Assembly: GCA_017303475.1 (NCBI GenBank)
Contig: JAFLBO010000008.1
Span: 1-64,000, forward strand
From: Chitinophagales bacterium
GTDB taxonomy: Bacteria; Bacteroidota; Bacteroidia; Chitinophagales; Saprospiraceae
Reading direction: 5' to 3'
DNA length: 64,000 bases
The position numbers were made by a program, and so were the translations under genes. This document shows, piece after piece, positions 25,752 to 33,629 of this stretch (the stretch's first letter is position 1; every line of letters begins with the position of its first letter). The notes below the pieces were generated by a model, which ran no database searches, was not told the DNA's origin, and saw only the letters and a list, made by a program, of their open reading frames with translations.

Positions 25752-26954
25752 CTACTGAAACACCCGCACGTAATCCACAATCATATGCTGTGGGAATGCC
25801 GTAGTAGCATCCGGCGAACCAGGCCAGTTTCCACCTACAGCCACGTTGAAGATGAAGAAGAACGGCTTGTTAAACGGATAAGCGGCTCCATTCAAACTAG
25901 CCGGCGTGATGGTATGGTATACTTCATCATCCACCAGGAATTCAATTTTATCAGCTACCCAATTGATTGAAAACACATGGAATTCATCCTGAAAATTGTC
26001 GTTTCCACTCAGGTATTTCGATTGGGAAATATACTGGTGTTGGCTGACATTGGCGCCGTAGTGCACTGTACCAACTACCCGGTTCGGGAGATTTCCGGTA
26101 AGCTCCATGATGTCAATTTCACCACAAGCAGGCCAGGAAACAGCATCAATATTGGAACCCAGCATCCACAAAGCAGGCCATAAGCCCTGGCCTTTCGGCA
26201 AGGCCGCCCGGATATCTATACGTCCAAATTTGAAATTCTTTTTTCCCTTCGTGACAATTCGGGAGGATGTGTATTGGCTTCCGCCAAATTGTTGCTTCTT
26301 CGCCGTAATCACCAGATGCCCACCTACCAATGAGGTATTGTCTTCTCTGTAGTACTGAAGCTCATTGTTACCCCAACCATTACTACCGGTACCAGTTTCA
26401 AAGGTCCAGTTATTCAGATCCAGACTCGTACCTTCAAATTCATCCGCCCACACAAGGGTCATACCCGGATAACTGGTAGGAGTGGCGTAACCACCGGAAG
26501 GAATTACCAAACCCGCCGCATTATCGTCGTCATCCTCAATTGTTACGGTAATGACATCCTTGGCCAGGTTTACATTGATTGGATTGTAAAGTTTGATTTC
26601 AAAGGTTTCTTTAGGCTCCTTTACTTCATCGCCAACAATATTTATCTCAATGTTTTTTTGTGTTTCGCCAGGAGCAAACACTATCTGACCACTGGTCAAT
26701 ACATCATAGTCAATGGTGGCATCGGCCGTACGTGATACCGCAGCAAAACGCAGTACCGCATTGGTTTGGTGGTTACCGCTGATGGTCAAGGTAACCGCTA
26801 TTTTTTGATTGGCATCACCTTCTGTAATGGTTAAATCTGCAGCAGAAATAACGGGCAGATCACGGGCTTCTGCCGAACCATCATCCTCCTTGGCGCAGCC
26901 CCAAAGGATTGCCCCTGATGCCATAAAGCTGAAAATCAGTGATTTGTAAGTCAT
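25752..26954 (-). CDS. GH16 beta-glucanase lipoprotein with Calx-beta domain
   Basis: Predicted surface laminarinase-type enzyme, 400 residues from Met 26954. Its lipoprotein signal is MTYKSLIFSFMASGAILWGC. Residues about 35-145 are a Calx-beta domain (TITEGDANQKIAVTL, VTIEDDDD). The rest is a GH16 jelly roll with the catalytic motif GEIDIMELTG, in which the two outer glutamates are nucleophile and acid. WGNNELQYY and the final IVDYVRVFQ are typical of beta-1,3-glucanases. An in-frame Met at 26978 would overlap the upstream stop in an ATGA and add eight residues, so coupling from there is possible. It is the last gene of the SusCD operon. Confidence 0.92.
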   Translation of the reverse strand: MTYKSLIFSFMASGAILWGCAKEDDGSAEARDLPVISAADLTITEGDANQKIAVTLTISGNHQTNAVLRFAAVSRTADATIDYDVLTSGQIVFAPGETQKNIEINIVGDEVKEPKETFEIKLYNPINVNLAKDVITVTIEDDDDNAAGLVIPSGGYATPTSYPGMTLVWADEFEGTSLDLNNWTFETGTGSNGWGNNELQYYREDNTSLVGGHLVITAKKQQFGGSQYTSSRIVTKGKKNFKFGRIDIRAALPKGQGLWPALWMLGSNIDAVSWPACGEIDIMELTGNLPNRVVGTVHYGANVSQHQYISQSKYLSGNDNFQDEFHVFSINWVADKIEFLVDDEVYHTITPASLNGAAYPFNKPFFFIFNVAVGGNWPGSPDATTAFPQHMIVDYVRVFQ

Positions 26955-26974
26955 ATTGTAGTGTTTTTTAGCTG

Positions 26975-27784
26975 TCATTGATATACCCGAACATAGTCTA
27001 CCAGCATTTGTTGTGGAAAAATGGCGTCGTCAACACCTTTTTTGCCACCCCAGTTGCCACCAACAGCTATGTTGAGTATCAGGTGAAATTTCTGATCAAA
27101 AGGCCAGGCATCAATACCTTTCCCATTGTTCTCAAACGTGTGATATTTCCGGTTGTCCAAATAAAAATCAAGCCGGTCCGGATGCCATTCCAGGGCATAT
27201 ACGTGAAATGCAGATGATAAGTCTCCACAGTACAATGCCGCCGACTTTTGGGTGCCTTTAGCATGGTTAAAAGATTCGGTATGGATAGTGCCGTAAAGAG
27301 TGTCGGGCTCATATCCCACAAATTCCATAATGTCAATTTCACCGCTTCTGGGCCATCCGCCGTATTCCCAATCAGTAGGCAACATCCATATGGCCGGCCA
27401 AATACCAACTCCCTTAGGTAATTTGGCGCGCACTTCCATACGTCCGTAACGCCAATCACCCTTGTTTTTCGTAACCATTCGTGCCGAAGTGTACTTCTTG
27501 TTACCCATATTCTCTTTTCGGGCTTCTATGATCAAATGACCATTTTCCACTCTTGCATTTTCGGATCGCGAAACGGTATAAAATTCCATTTCGTTATTCC
27601 CCCATCCACAATTACCCGGACAACCGTCTCCGGAATCGTAGCCCCAACGCGTACTATCCGGCAGGCCGAGGTAATTAAATTCATCAGCCCAAACCAGTTT
27701 CCTGAAGGCGCCGGAACCAGATTTACTACTTGCACAACCCAGGCAAAAAGCCGCCAAAACTGCTATCGGAATGTAGAATTTCAT
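26975..27784 (-). CDS. GH16 endo-beta-1,3-glucanase lipoprotein
   Basis: Predicted laminarinase-type enzyme, 269 residues from the chosen start. The lipoprotein signal MKFYIPIAVLAAFCLGC precedes a single GH16 domain with WGNNEMEFYT, the substrate strand GVGIWPAIWMLP and the active-site motif GEIDIMEFVG, followed by DYVRVYQ at the end. It should cleave internal beta-1,3-glucan bonds. It shares much of its core with the next enzyme but lacks the Calx-beta module, so the pair probably came from a duplication. A start at 27805 would overlap the upstream gene. It sits between the PKD lipoprotein and the second GH16. Confidence 0.92.
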   Translation of the reverse strand: MKFYIPIAVLAAFCLGCASSKSGSGAFRKLVWADEFNYLGLPDSTRWGYDSGDGCPGNCGWGNNEMEFYTVSRSENARVENGHLIIEARKENMGNKKYTSARMVTKNKGDWRYGRMEVRAKLPKGVGIWPAIWMLPTDWEYGGWPRSGEIDIMEFVGYEPDTLYGTIHTESFNHAKGTQKSAALYCGDLSSAFHVYALEWHPDRLDFYLDNRKYHTFENNGKGIDAWPFDQKFHLILNIAVGGNWGGKKGVDDAIFPQQMLVDYVRVYQ

Positions 27785-27791
27785 AAGCAAC

Positions 27792-28625
27792 TTATTGGGG
27801 TACAAAGGTCAGTTCAAACCAGCCCTGAGTCAAGGGAGTGCCGTTTTGTGCCCGCTGACGACCGCGCACCACCAACTCGGTAGCAGTTAATTTGACCACA
27901 TCCAGCAGGTTGTCGCAATCCCAAACACCCATAAACTGGTTATCTGGCAGTAGGATCTGATCACGGCCCAAAATACCTGTGCCTTCCTGGAAAACAAAAT
28001 CGCCAACTCCTGGGTCCAGCGGCTCTGGCTGGTATCCATTCCATGGATTCACCGACTGGCCATTGTTACGGTTTTGAAATACCTGTCCTTCGAAAGTGAA
28101 ACAAAAACCATCGTCGTACTGATCGTTTTGCAGGCCATCGGCTGGAGAAGTGTACCAGGAATAATCGTCGTACGTTGGCCCTACCTTAACAGCGCCAGCT
28201 GCACGGGAAAGTGTCCAGCATTTACCTGCCGGACCACAATCGCCTGTGAGCAAGGCCATTTTAGGTGTGCAAACCAGGGCAGCATCGTTGGCAATATTGA
28301 TTTGCCAGGAGGCTGCGGAGGTTCCACTGCCGTCTTTTTGAGACACATAAAGTGTAATCTCATAATCGCCTTTGGCAGTAAAAAGAATGGTATCAATTGC
28401 TTTAACTGAACTCTTGGGCGTACCGCCAGGCAAATCCCAAAGCCGTTGAAAGCTGCCTGTTGTGAGGTCTTTGATCACCACCCGGTTGGAATCGCCGGCC
28501 ACAAACTCCACACTGAACTTCGGCGCGCCGGGCAGGGCATCCAGGCTATATTCGTCGTCCTGTTCCGGCTTACAACCGAATGCCATAATGGCCAGGAGTG
28601 TTATGATAGATAGTATTTTTTGCAT
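27792..28625 (-). CDS. PKD-type surface glycan-binding lipoprotein (predicted)
   Basis: Predicted 277-residue lipoprotein: MQKILSIITLLAIMAFGC carries the lipobox. Residues about 35-115 resemble a PKD domain (FSVEFVAGDSNRVVIKDLTT, then KGDYEITLYVSQ). The C-terminal half is rich in tryptophan, tyrosine and aspartate (YDDYSWYTSPADGLQNDQYD, WNGYQPEPLDPG) and may form a carbohydrate-binding beta-sandwich. In beta-glucan loci of other Bacteroidota, a PKD-containing lipoprotein between SusD and the GH16 enzymes acts as a surface glycan-binding protein. I infer that role from position and composition only. Confidence 0.75.
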   Translation of the reverse strand: MQKILSIITLLAIMAFGCKPEQDDEYSLDALPGAPKFSVEFVAGDSNRVVIKDLTTGSFQRLWDLPGGTPKSSVKAIDTILFTAKGDYEITLYVSQKDGSGTSAASWQINIANDAALVCTPKMALLTGDCGPAGKCWTLSRAAGAVKVGPTYDDYSWYTSPADGLQNDQYDDGFCFTFEGQVFQNRNNGQSVNPWNGYQPEPLDPGVGDFVFQEGTGILGRDQILLPDNQFMGVWDCDNLLDVVKLTATELVVRGRQRAQNGTPLTQGWFELTFVPQ

Positions 28626-28669
28626 GATGAGATTCGTTTTTGATTTAGGTTGCCTACTGATTTATGCTG

Positions 28670-28739
28670 CCGTCAACCGTCCACCGTAGGCCGTTAACCG
28701 TCCACCGTAAGCCGTTAACCGTCCACCGTAAGCCGTTAA
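28670..28739. repeat. Heptamer tandem repeat CCGTNNN x 10
   Basis: Ten 7-base units in the order CCGTCAA CCGTCCA, then CCGTAGG CCGTTAA and so on, which also reads as a 21-base superunit repeated three times. The array begins 44 bases upstream of the PKD lipoprotein start and includes the stop codon of susD. Its CCGTCCA unit relates it to the heptamers at 23941-24000. Confidence 0.85.
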
Positions 28740-30217
28740 TACCCCGGATTTTGGTTGATGGCGCCATCAGTGGCCAAAATTTGAGATTGCGGAATGGGGA
28801 ACAACTCGTGTTTACCAGCCACAAAACCTGCACTGCCCAATACCTGCGCGGCCCTGCCAGTGCGCACCAAATCGAAGAAACGATGCGCTTCCAGACCCAG
28901 TTCAATGCGCCTTTCGCGGTAAATGGCATCCAGCAAAGCCTGTCCGGAGTAGCTTACCGCCGGGATGTTCACCCGGGCCCGCACCTTGTTCAGGGAAATA
29001 CGCGCGCCTTCCTCATCACCCGTCTGGTATGCAGCCTCTGCGTGCATGAGCAACACATCGGCATAACGAATGACGCGATCGTTGGAACCTCCGTTTGGAT
29101 TGGGGTCGCCAAAGGGTGCATCTTCACTTTTGTTGTTGAAGTATTTTTTCGGGTAATAAATGAATGGCATATCGCCGGTAGCCGACAAGGTGAATACCCC
29201 GCGATCGCCCATAGGCTCGCCCACCCGGAAAATGGTGGATTTCAGGCGTGGATCTTCAAAGCCCTCCCGGAAAAACTCATCAACAAAATCCTGTGTTGGG
29301 ATATTGAACCCGTATCCGGCAAATTGTCCGCGGGCACGCTGGAACACGTTGGTAAAACTGCCTTCGTTGGCGTTGTTTTTACCCCAGTTGCCGCCGGAAG
29401 CATTCATGTATTGGATTTCAAACACAGACTCTTCGTTGTTCTCGCCATCCAGTGTAAAAATATCAGCATAATTGGCCGTTAGCTGATACTCGTTGGAGGC
29501 AATGATTTCTGCGGCTGATTCTTTCGCCTGCGACCACTTTTTGCGCCACAGATAAGATTTGACCAACAAGGCTTGCGCAGCGCCTTTGGTGATGCGGCCC
29601 AAATCCGCCAAGGCATACTCACTCCGACGCGGCAGTACGGAAGCCGCTTCGCTGAGGTCGCGCTCAATCAGGTCCCACACCTCATCTGCTGAAGCGCGTG
29701 GCATTTTATATTCCGACGGCGCCAGTACGTGATCGGCCAGTGGCACACCGCCGAACATGGTAACCAGATTGTAAAAATTCCAGGCGCGGATAAATTTGGC
29801 TTCACCCAATATCCGGGCCTTCACTTTTTCGTCCATAGGAATGGCAGGCACTTTCTCCAGCACCACATTGGCCCGGTAAATGCCTTCATAATCAGCACCC
29901 CACTCTGATTCCAGCAGATCGGTATTCACCGGTCCCTGGAAGTTTTCGAGTTGTAGGAGCGTATTCACATCATTGTCGCCAGAACCTCCTTTGAAGGAGT
30001 CGTCCGACATAATATCTCCCCAAAACCAACGGAAGTGGCCTGCTGGAGAAAGCTGGAATTGAAGGGTGGCATACGCGGCATTTACAGCAGCGATGGCATC
30101 TTCTTCCGTGCGGTAGAAGTTTTCTTCGGTAACGCCTACGATAGGCTTTTTATCCAGAAAATCCTTCTGACAAGCACCTAATCCCAGTAGGAGAAGCAGT
30201 AAAATGGATTTTTTCAT
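28736..30217 (-). CDS. SusD/RagB-family glycan-binding lipoprotein
   Basis: Predicted outer-membrane lipoprotein of about 493 residues from Met 30217 (MKKSILLLLLLGLGACQ, lipobox at Cys16). It is the SusD partner that caps the SusC channel and captures oligosaccharide. Family features are the N-terminal FLDKKPIVGVTEENFYRTEE, the tetratricopeptide-like helices around RANVVLEKVP and EAKFIRAWNFYNLV, and the C-terminal RYADVLLMHAEAAYQTGDE and YRERRIELGLEAHRFFDLVR. The open frame runs back to 30274 into susC, but the start with the lipoprotein signal is far better. Its stop codon lies in the heptamer array. Confidence 0.94.
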   Translation of the reverse strand: MKKSILLLLLLGLGACQKDFLDKKPIVGVTEENFYRTEEDAIAAVNAAYATLQFQLSPAGHFRWFWGDIMSDDSFKGGSGDNDVNTLLQLENFQGPVNTDLLESEWGADYEGIYRANVVLEKVPAIPMDEKVKARILGEAKFIRAWNFYNLVTMFGGVPLADHVLAPSEYKMPRASADEVWDLIERDLSEAASVLPRRSEYALADLGRITKGAAQALLVKSYLWRKKWSQAKESAAEIIASNEYQLTANYADIFTLDGENNEESVFEIQYMNASGGNWGKNNANEGSFTNVFQRARGQFAGYGFNIPTQDFVDEFFREGFEDPRLKSTIFRVGEPMGDRGVFTLSATGDMPFIYYPKKYFNNKSEDAPFGDPNPNGGSNDRVIRYADVLLMHAEAAYQTGDEEGARISLNKVRARVNIPAVSYSGQALLDAIYRERRIELGLEAHRFFDLVRTGRAAQVLGSAGFVAGKHELFPIPQSQILATDGAINQNPGY

Positions 30218-30270
30218 TGTTGTTAGATTTATGGTTATCGTGCGAAGGTTGGATTCGCACCTCCGGTACA

Positions 30271-33200
30271 TCAAAATGTCAAACTGATGCCCCCCATGAC
30301 GGTTCTGGCTTGTGGGTAAAATCCGCGGTCAATACCAATTTCCAGGCTGCCGCCAATATTACCAATTTCCGGATCCAGGCCGGTGTACTTGGTAAATGTA
30401 AGCAGGTTTTGGGCCGTCATATAGACTTTCAGCTTGTCGAAATGCATTTTTGTGAGCCAACTTTTAGGCAGATAATAGCCCAGTTGCAGGGTTTTCAAGC
30501 GCAGGTAGGAACCATCCTGTACAAAACGGTCGCTCACGCGGGCGTTTTGGTTTGGATCGCTCAGGCTAACGCGAGGCTCAACATTTGAGCTGCCTTCTCC
30601 GGTCCAGCGACCCAATGCTGAGGCCGGACGGTTGACGTAGCTGAAGTCGTAACGGGTAAAATTGGTGTAGATATCGTTACCCTGCGATCCCTGGAAGAAA
30701 AGGCTCAATTCAAAACCTTTCCACTCCAAATCGGCGTTCATGCCATAGGTAAAACGAGGGGTTGGATTGCCGATGTAGGTGCGGTCTTTATCATCAATGA
30801 CGCCGTTTCCGTCCAGGTCTTTGAAACGAATATCGCCGGGCGCGGTGCCATCACTTTGGAATGCAGCTGCTTCAATTTCCTGTTGGTTTTGGAAAATACC
30901 ATCGGTTACATAACCAAAGAATGATGCCACCGGATAGCCAACATCTGTTTTGGATGCGTTGGCGTTGGCTGATTGTACATAGCCGGAATACACCGGTTCG
31001 CCGCCACGGCCAAGGCTGGTGACTTCACTTTTAACGAAGGCAATGTTTCCTCCAATGGAATATTTCAGTGCGCGATCACGGTTACGATAGCTCAAAGACA
31101 GCTCCAAACCGCGATTTTCTGCAGTAGCTACGTTTTGGATAGGAGCGGCAGTGCCAGCCACCAGTGGAATGGGGGCGGCGTAGAGCATATCGGAGGTTTT
31201 TTTCAGGTAATAGTCTGCCGTAAACTGTACTCTGCCGTCGAGCAATTCTGCATCAACGCCAATATCCGTTTGGGTACTGGTTTCCCATTTTAGATCCGGA
31301 TTGGCTGCCGTAAGGGCAACAGCGCCATTGGTAATGGTTTCGCCCGGCCCGAAGGTGTAATTTTGGCCGTTATTAACCACCGTGGTAAAGGAATAATCGC
31401 CTATACGATCATTGCCGTTTTGACCCCAGCTGGCCCGGATTTTAAAGAAATTGACCAGATCAATTTTCCAGAAATCTTCGTGACTGGCCACCCAACCAGC
31501 CGAGAAGGAGGGGAAATATCCGTAGCGATTGTTTCTGCCAAATCTGGAAGATCCATCGGCCCGGAAGGTGGCAGAGAACAGGTAAGTGCGGTCCCATTCA
31601 TAGTTTGCCTTGGCAAAATAAGACAGCAACGAAGATTCCGTGGCCCATTGATAGGCGCTTTGAGACTCTATCGGATCAACGGTGTTGGAAATATATGCAT
31701 CCGCCCATTTGTTCGAGGGCAGGTTGGTGTTGGCGCCGCCGCTCACATCATACCGGTTGTGCAGTGCTGTAGTACCGGCAATCAAAGTCAGGTTATGTTT
31801 TTCCCCGATGTTTTTATTCCAGGTAAGGAAGTTTTCCGACTGCCAGTTGCGCCAGAAATGGTTGGCCACACTAACGGAGTTGATCAGGGATTTTTCAGCC
31901 GCAGGCGCTTCACTGATTTCAGGCACATTACTCAAATCAAATTTGGGCACAAAACCACGCTGAAGGGCATAGGTTGCATCCAGACTCAATGCAGACCGGA
32001 AGGTTAATCCCTTGGCCAGTTTCACATCAGCGAAAACACTGCCCACAATGCGGTTGCTACGCCAGGAGCTGTAGGTTTGCTCAATACCATTAACCGGATT
32101 GGCAATATCTGTGCTACTGTAATTGGAATAAGCGTAGGTGCCATCTGCCTTGCGAATAGGTGTCACCGGGTCCATGTTGAGGGCCCGTATCAAGGGTGAG
32201 TTGTATTGGCTGTTTTCAATCAGGCCCTGACGTTCCAGCCAGGTAAAGCCCAGATTATTGCCAATAGTGAGCCATTTTTTCAGGTCGTGCGTTGCATTAA
32301 ATCTGGCTGTTGCACGCTGGAAGTTGGCTTTATCGCCGCCTACAATGCCGTCTTGAGAAAAATAGTTGCCGGTAAGGGTGTAGGCAGATTTTTCACCACC
32401 GCCTGTAAAACTAAGTTGGTGACTGGCGATAGGCGCTGTTTCAAAAATGGCTTCCTGCCAATTGGTGCCTTCGCCTAACAATTCCGGATTGGCAAACTCA
32501 GGCAGGGGTGTTTTGCCGGCTGCCACGTAGGCTTCATTCTGTAAAGTGGCATATTCGCGGGCATTCAGCAGTTCCATATACCGCTGCGCGCGTTGCACAC
32601 CGTAGTAAGCCTCGTAGCTGATTTTGCCTTCCTGATTGCGTTTGCCACCTTTGGTGGTAATCAGTACCACTCCATTGGCGCCACGCGAGCCATAAATAGC
32701 CGCTGAAGCCGCATCTTTTAATACGTTGATATTCTCAATGTCGTTTGGATTCAGAAAATCCAAGCCATCCACCGGAATACCATCCACAATATACAGTGGA
32801 TCGGCATTATTGATGGTTCCAACCCCACGCACGCGCACTGTAAGCGCAGAGCCGGGTGAACCGGAATTTTGTGCCACCTGCACCCCGGCTGTCCTGCCCT
32901 GTAAGGCCTGTTCCACGCGGAGAATAGGACGTTCAGCTATTTCCTGGGCAGAAACGGTGGAAACTGATCCGCTGATGCTGGAACGTTTTTGGGCGCCATA
33001 GCCGGTTACCACAATTTCTTCCAGTTGCGAAGTATTTTCTTCCAGCTGAATAGTAAAGGTACTTTGACCATTGATGGGCAACTCCTGTGAAACATATCCA
33101 ATGTACGAAGCCACCAAAATGGTAGCGCCGGCCGGAGCTTCCAGGGCAAAATTGCCATCAAAATCGGTGCGGGCGCCAACTGTTGTGCCTTTAATCAGCA

Positions 33201-33318
33201 CGGTAGCGCCAATGGCTGCATCCCCTTCGGGCGCCAGGGTAATGCGGCCGCTGATCCGGGTTTGGGCCGTAGCCGCCAAACTGATCAGCAAACAAATATA
33301 AGTAATGTAAATGCGCAT
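30271..33318 (-). CDS. SusC/RagA-family TonB-dependent transporter
   Basis: Predicted outer-membrane barrel of 1015 residues that imports glycan fragments with SusD. It starts with a signal peptide (MRIYITYICLLISLAATAQ). A carboxypeptidase-D-like domain follows (about 22-100; ISGRITLAPEGDAAIGATVL), then a plug (IVVTGYGAQKRSSISGSVST; DPLYIVDGIPVDGLDFLN) and a large barrel ending in a terminal phenylalanine. I see no extra N-terminal signalling domain, so it is probably not an anti-sigma-coupled transporter. Only 37 bases separate its start from the opposed tandem arrays at 33356-33609, so its promoter must lie in or beyond that structure, or it is read through from the gene upstream. Confidence 0.95.
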   Translation of the reverse strand: MRIYITYICLLISLAATAQTRISGRITLAPEGDAAIGATVLIKGTTVGARTDFDGNFALEAPAGATILVASYIGYVSQELPINGQSTFTIQLEENTSQLEEIVVTGYGAQKRSSISGSVSTVSAQEIAERPILRVEQALQGRTAGVQVAQNSGSPGSALTVRVRGVGTINNADPLYIVDGIPVDGLDFLNPNDIENINVLKDAASAAIYGSRGANGVVLITTKGGKRNQEGKISYEAYYGVQRAQRYMELLNAREYATLQNEAYVAAGKTPLPEFANPELLGEGTNWQEAIFETAPIASHQLSFTGGGEKSAYTLTGNYFSQDGIVGGDKANFQRATARFNATHDLKKWLTIGNNLGFTWLERQGLIENSQYNSPLIRALNMDPVTPIRKADGTYAYSNYSSTDIANPVNGIEQTYSSWRSNRIVGSVFADVKLAKGLTFRSALSLDATYALQRGFVPKFDLSNVPEISEAPAAEKSLINSVSVANHFWRNWQSENFLTWNKNIGEKHNLTLIAGTTALHNRYDVSGGANTNLPSNKWADAYISNTVDPIESQSAYQWATESSLLSYFAKANYEWDRTYLFSATFRADGSSRFGRNNRYGYFPSFSAGWVASHEDFWKIDLVNFFKIRASWGQNGNDRIGDYSFTTVVNNGQNYTFGPGETITNGAVALTAANPDLKWETSTQTDIGVDAELLDGRVQFTADYYLKKTSDMLYAAPIPLVAGTAAPIQNVATAENRGLELSLSYRNRDRALKYSIGGNIAFVKSEVTSLGRGGEPVYSGYVQSANANASKTDVGYPVASFFGYVTDGIFQNQQEIEAAAFQSDGTAPGDIRFKDLDGNGVIDDKDRTYIGNPTPRFTYGMNADLEWKGFELSLFFQGSQGNDIYTNFTRYDFSYVNRPASALGRWTGEGSSNVEPRVSLSDPNQNARVSDRFVQDGSYLRLKTLQLGYYLPKSWLTKMHFDKLKVYMTAQNLLTFTKYTGLDPEIGNIGGSLEIGIDRGFYPQARTVMGGISLTF

Positions 33319-33355
33319 GGGTTACGTTTTGAAAAAGGAGGGAAGAGGGAAAGGT

Positions 33356-33609
33356 CATTTGGGGGGCATTTGGGGGTCATTTAGGGGTCATTTGGGGGGC
33401 ATTTGGGGGTCATTTAGGGGTCATTTAGGGGCATTTGGGGGTCATTTAGGAATCATTCTTGGTTATTAAAAATTATCATCATGATTTCAAAAAGAAATAG
33501 ATGACTATAAAAATGACCTCAAATGACCTCGAATGGCCCCAAATGGCCCCCAAATGACCTCAAATGACCCCAAATGACCCCAAATGACCTTAATGACCTT
33601 AATGACCTA
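33356..33609. repeat. Opposed G-rich and C-rich tandem arrays before susC
   Basis: The 311-base gap between susC and the upstream T9SS gene is dominated by two tandem arrays. The left one (about 33356-33457) has nine units of roughly 11 bases, CATTTGGGGGT and variants, with a 33-base superunit. The right one (about 33511-33609) has ten units of about 10 bases, AAATGACCCC and variants. The arrays are mutually complementary across a 53-base spacer, so a stem of near 100 bp could form. The left array has runs of four to six G every 11 bases, fitting a G-quadruplex pattern on the plus strand. Confidence 0.85.
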
Positions 33610-33629
33610 TCCTTCCTCCCAAGGTCAAC

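Noticed and set aside
33356..33609. CRISPR array
   Set aside because: The units are 10-11 bases with no unique spacers, and no cas gene is present. It is a pair of complementary tandem arrays.
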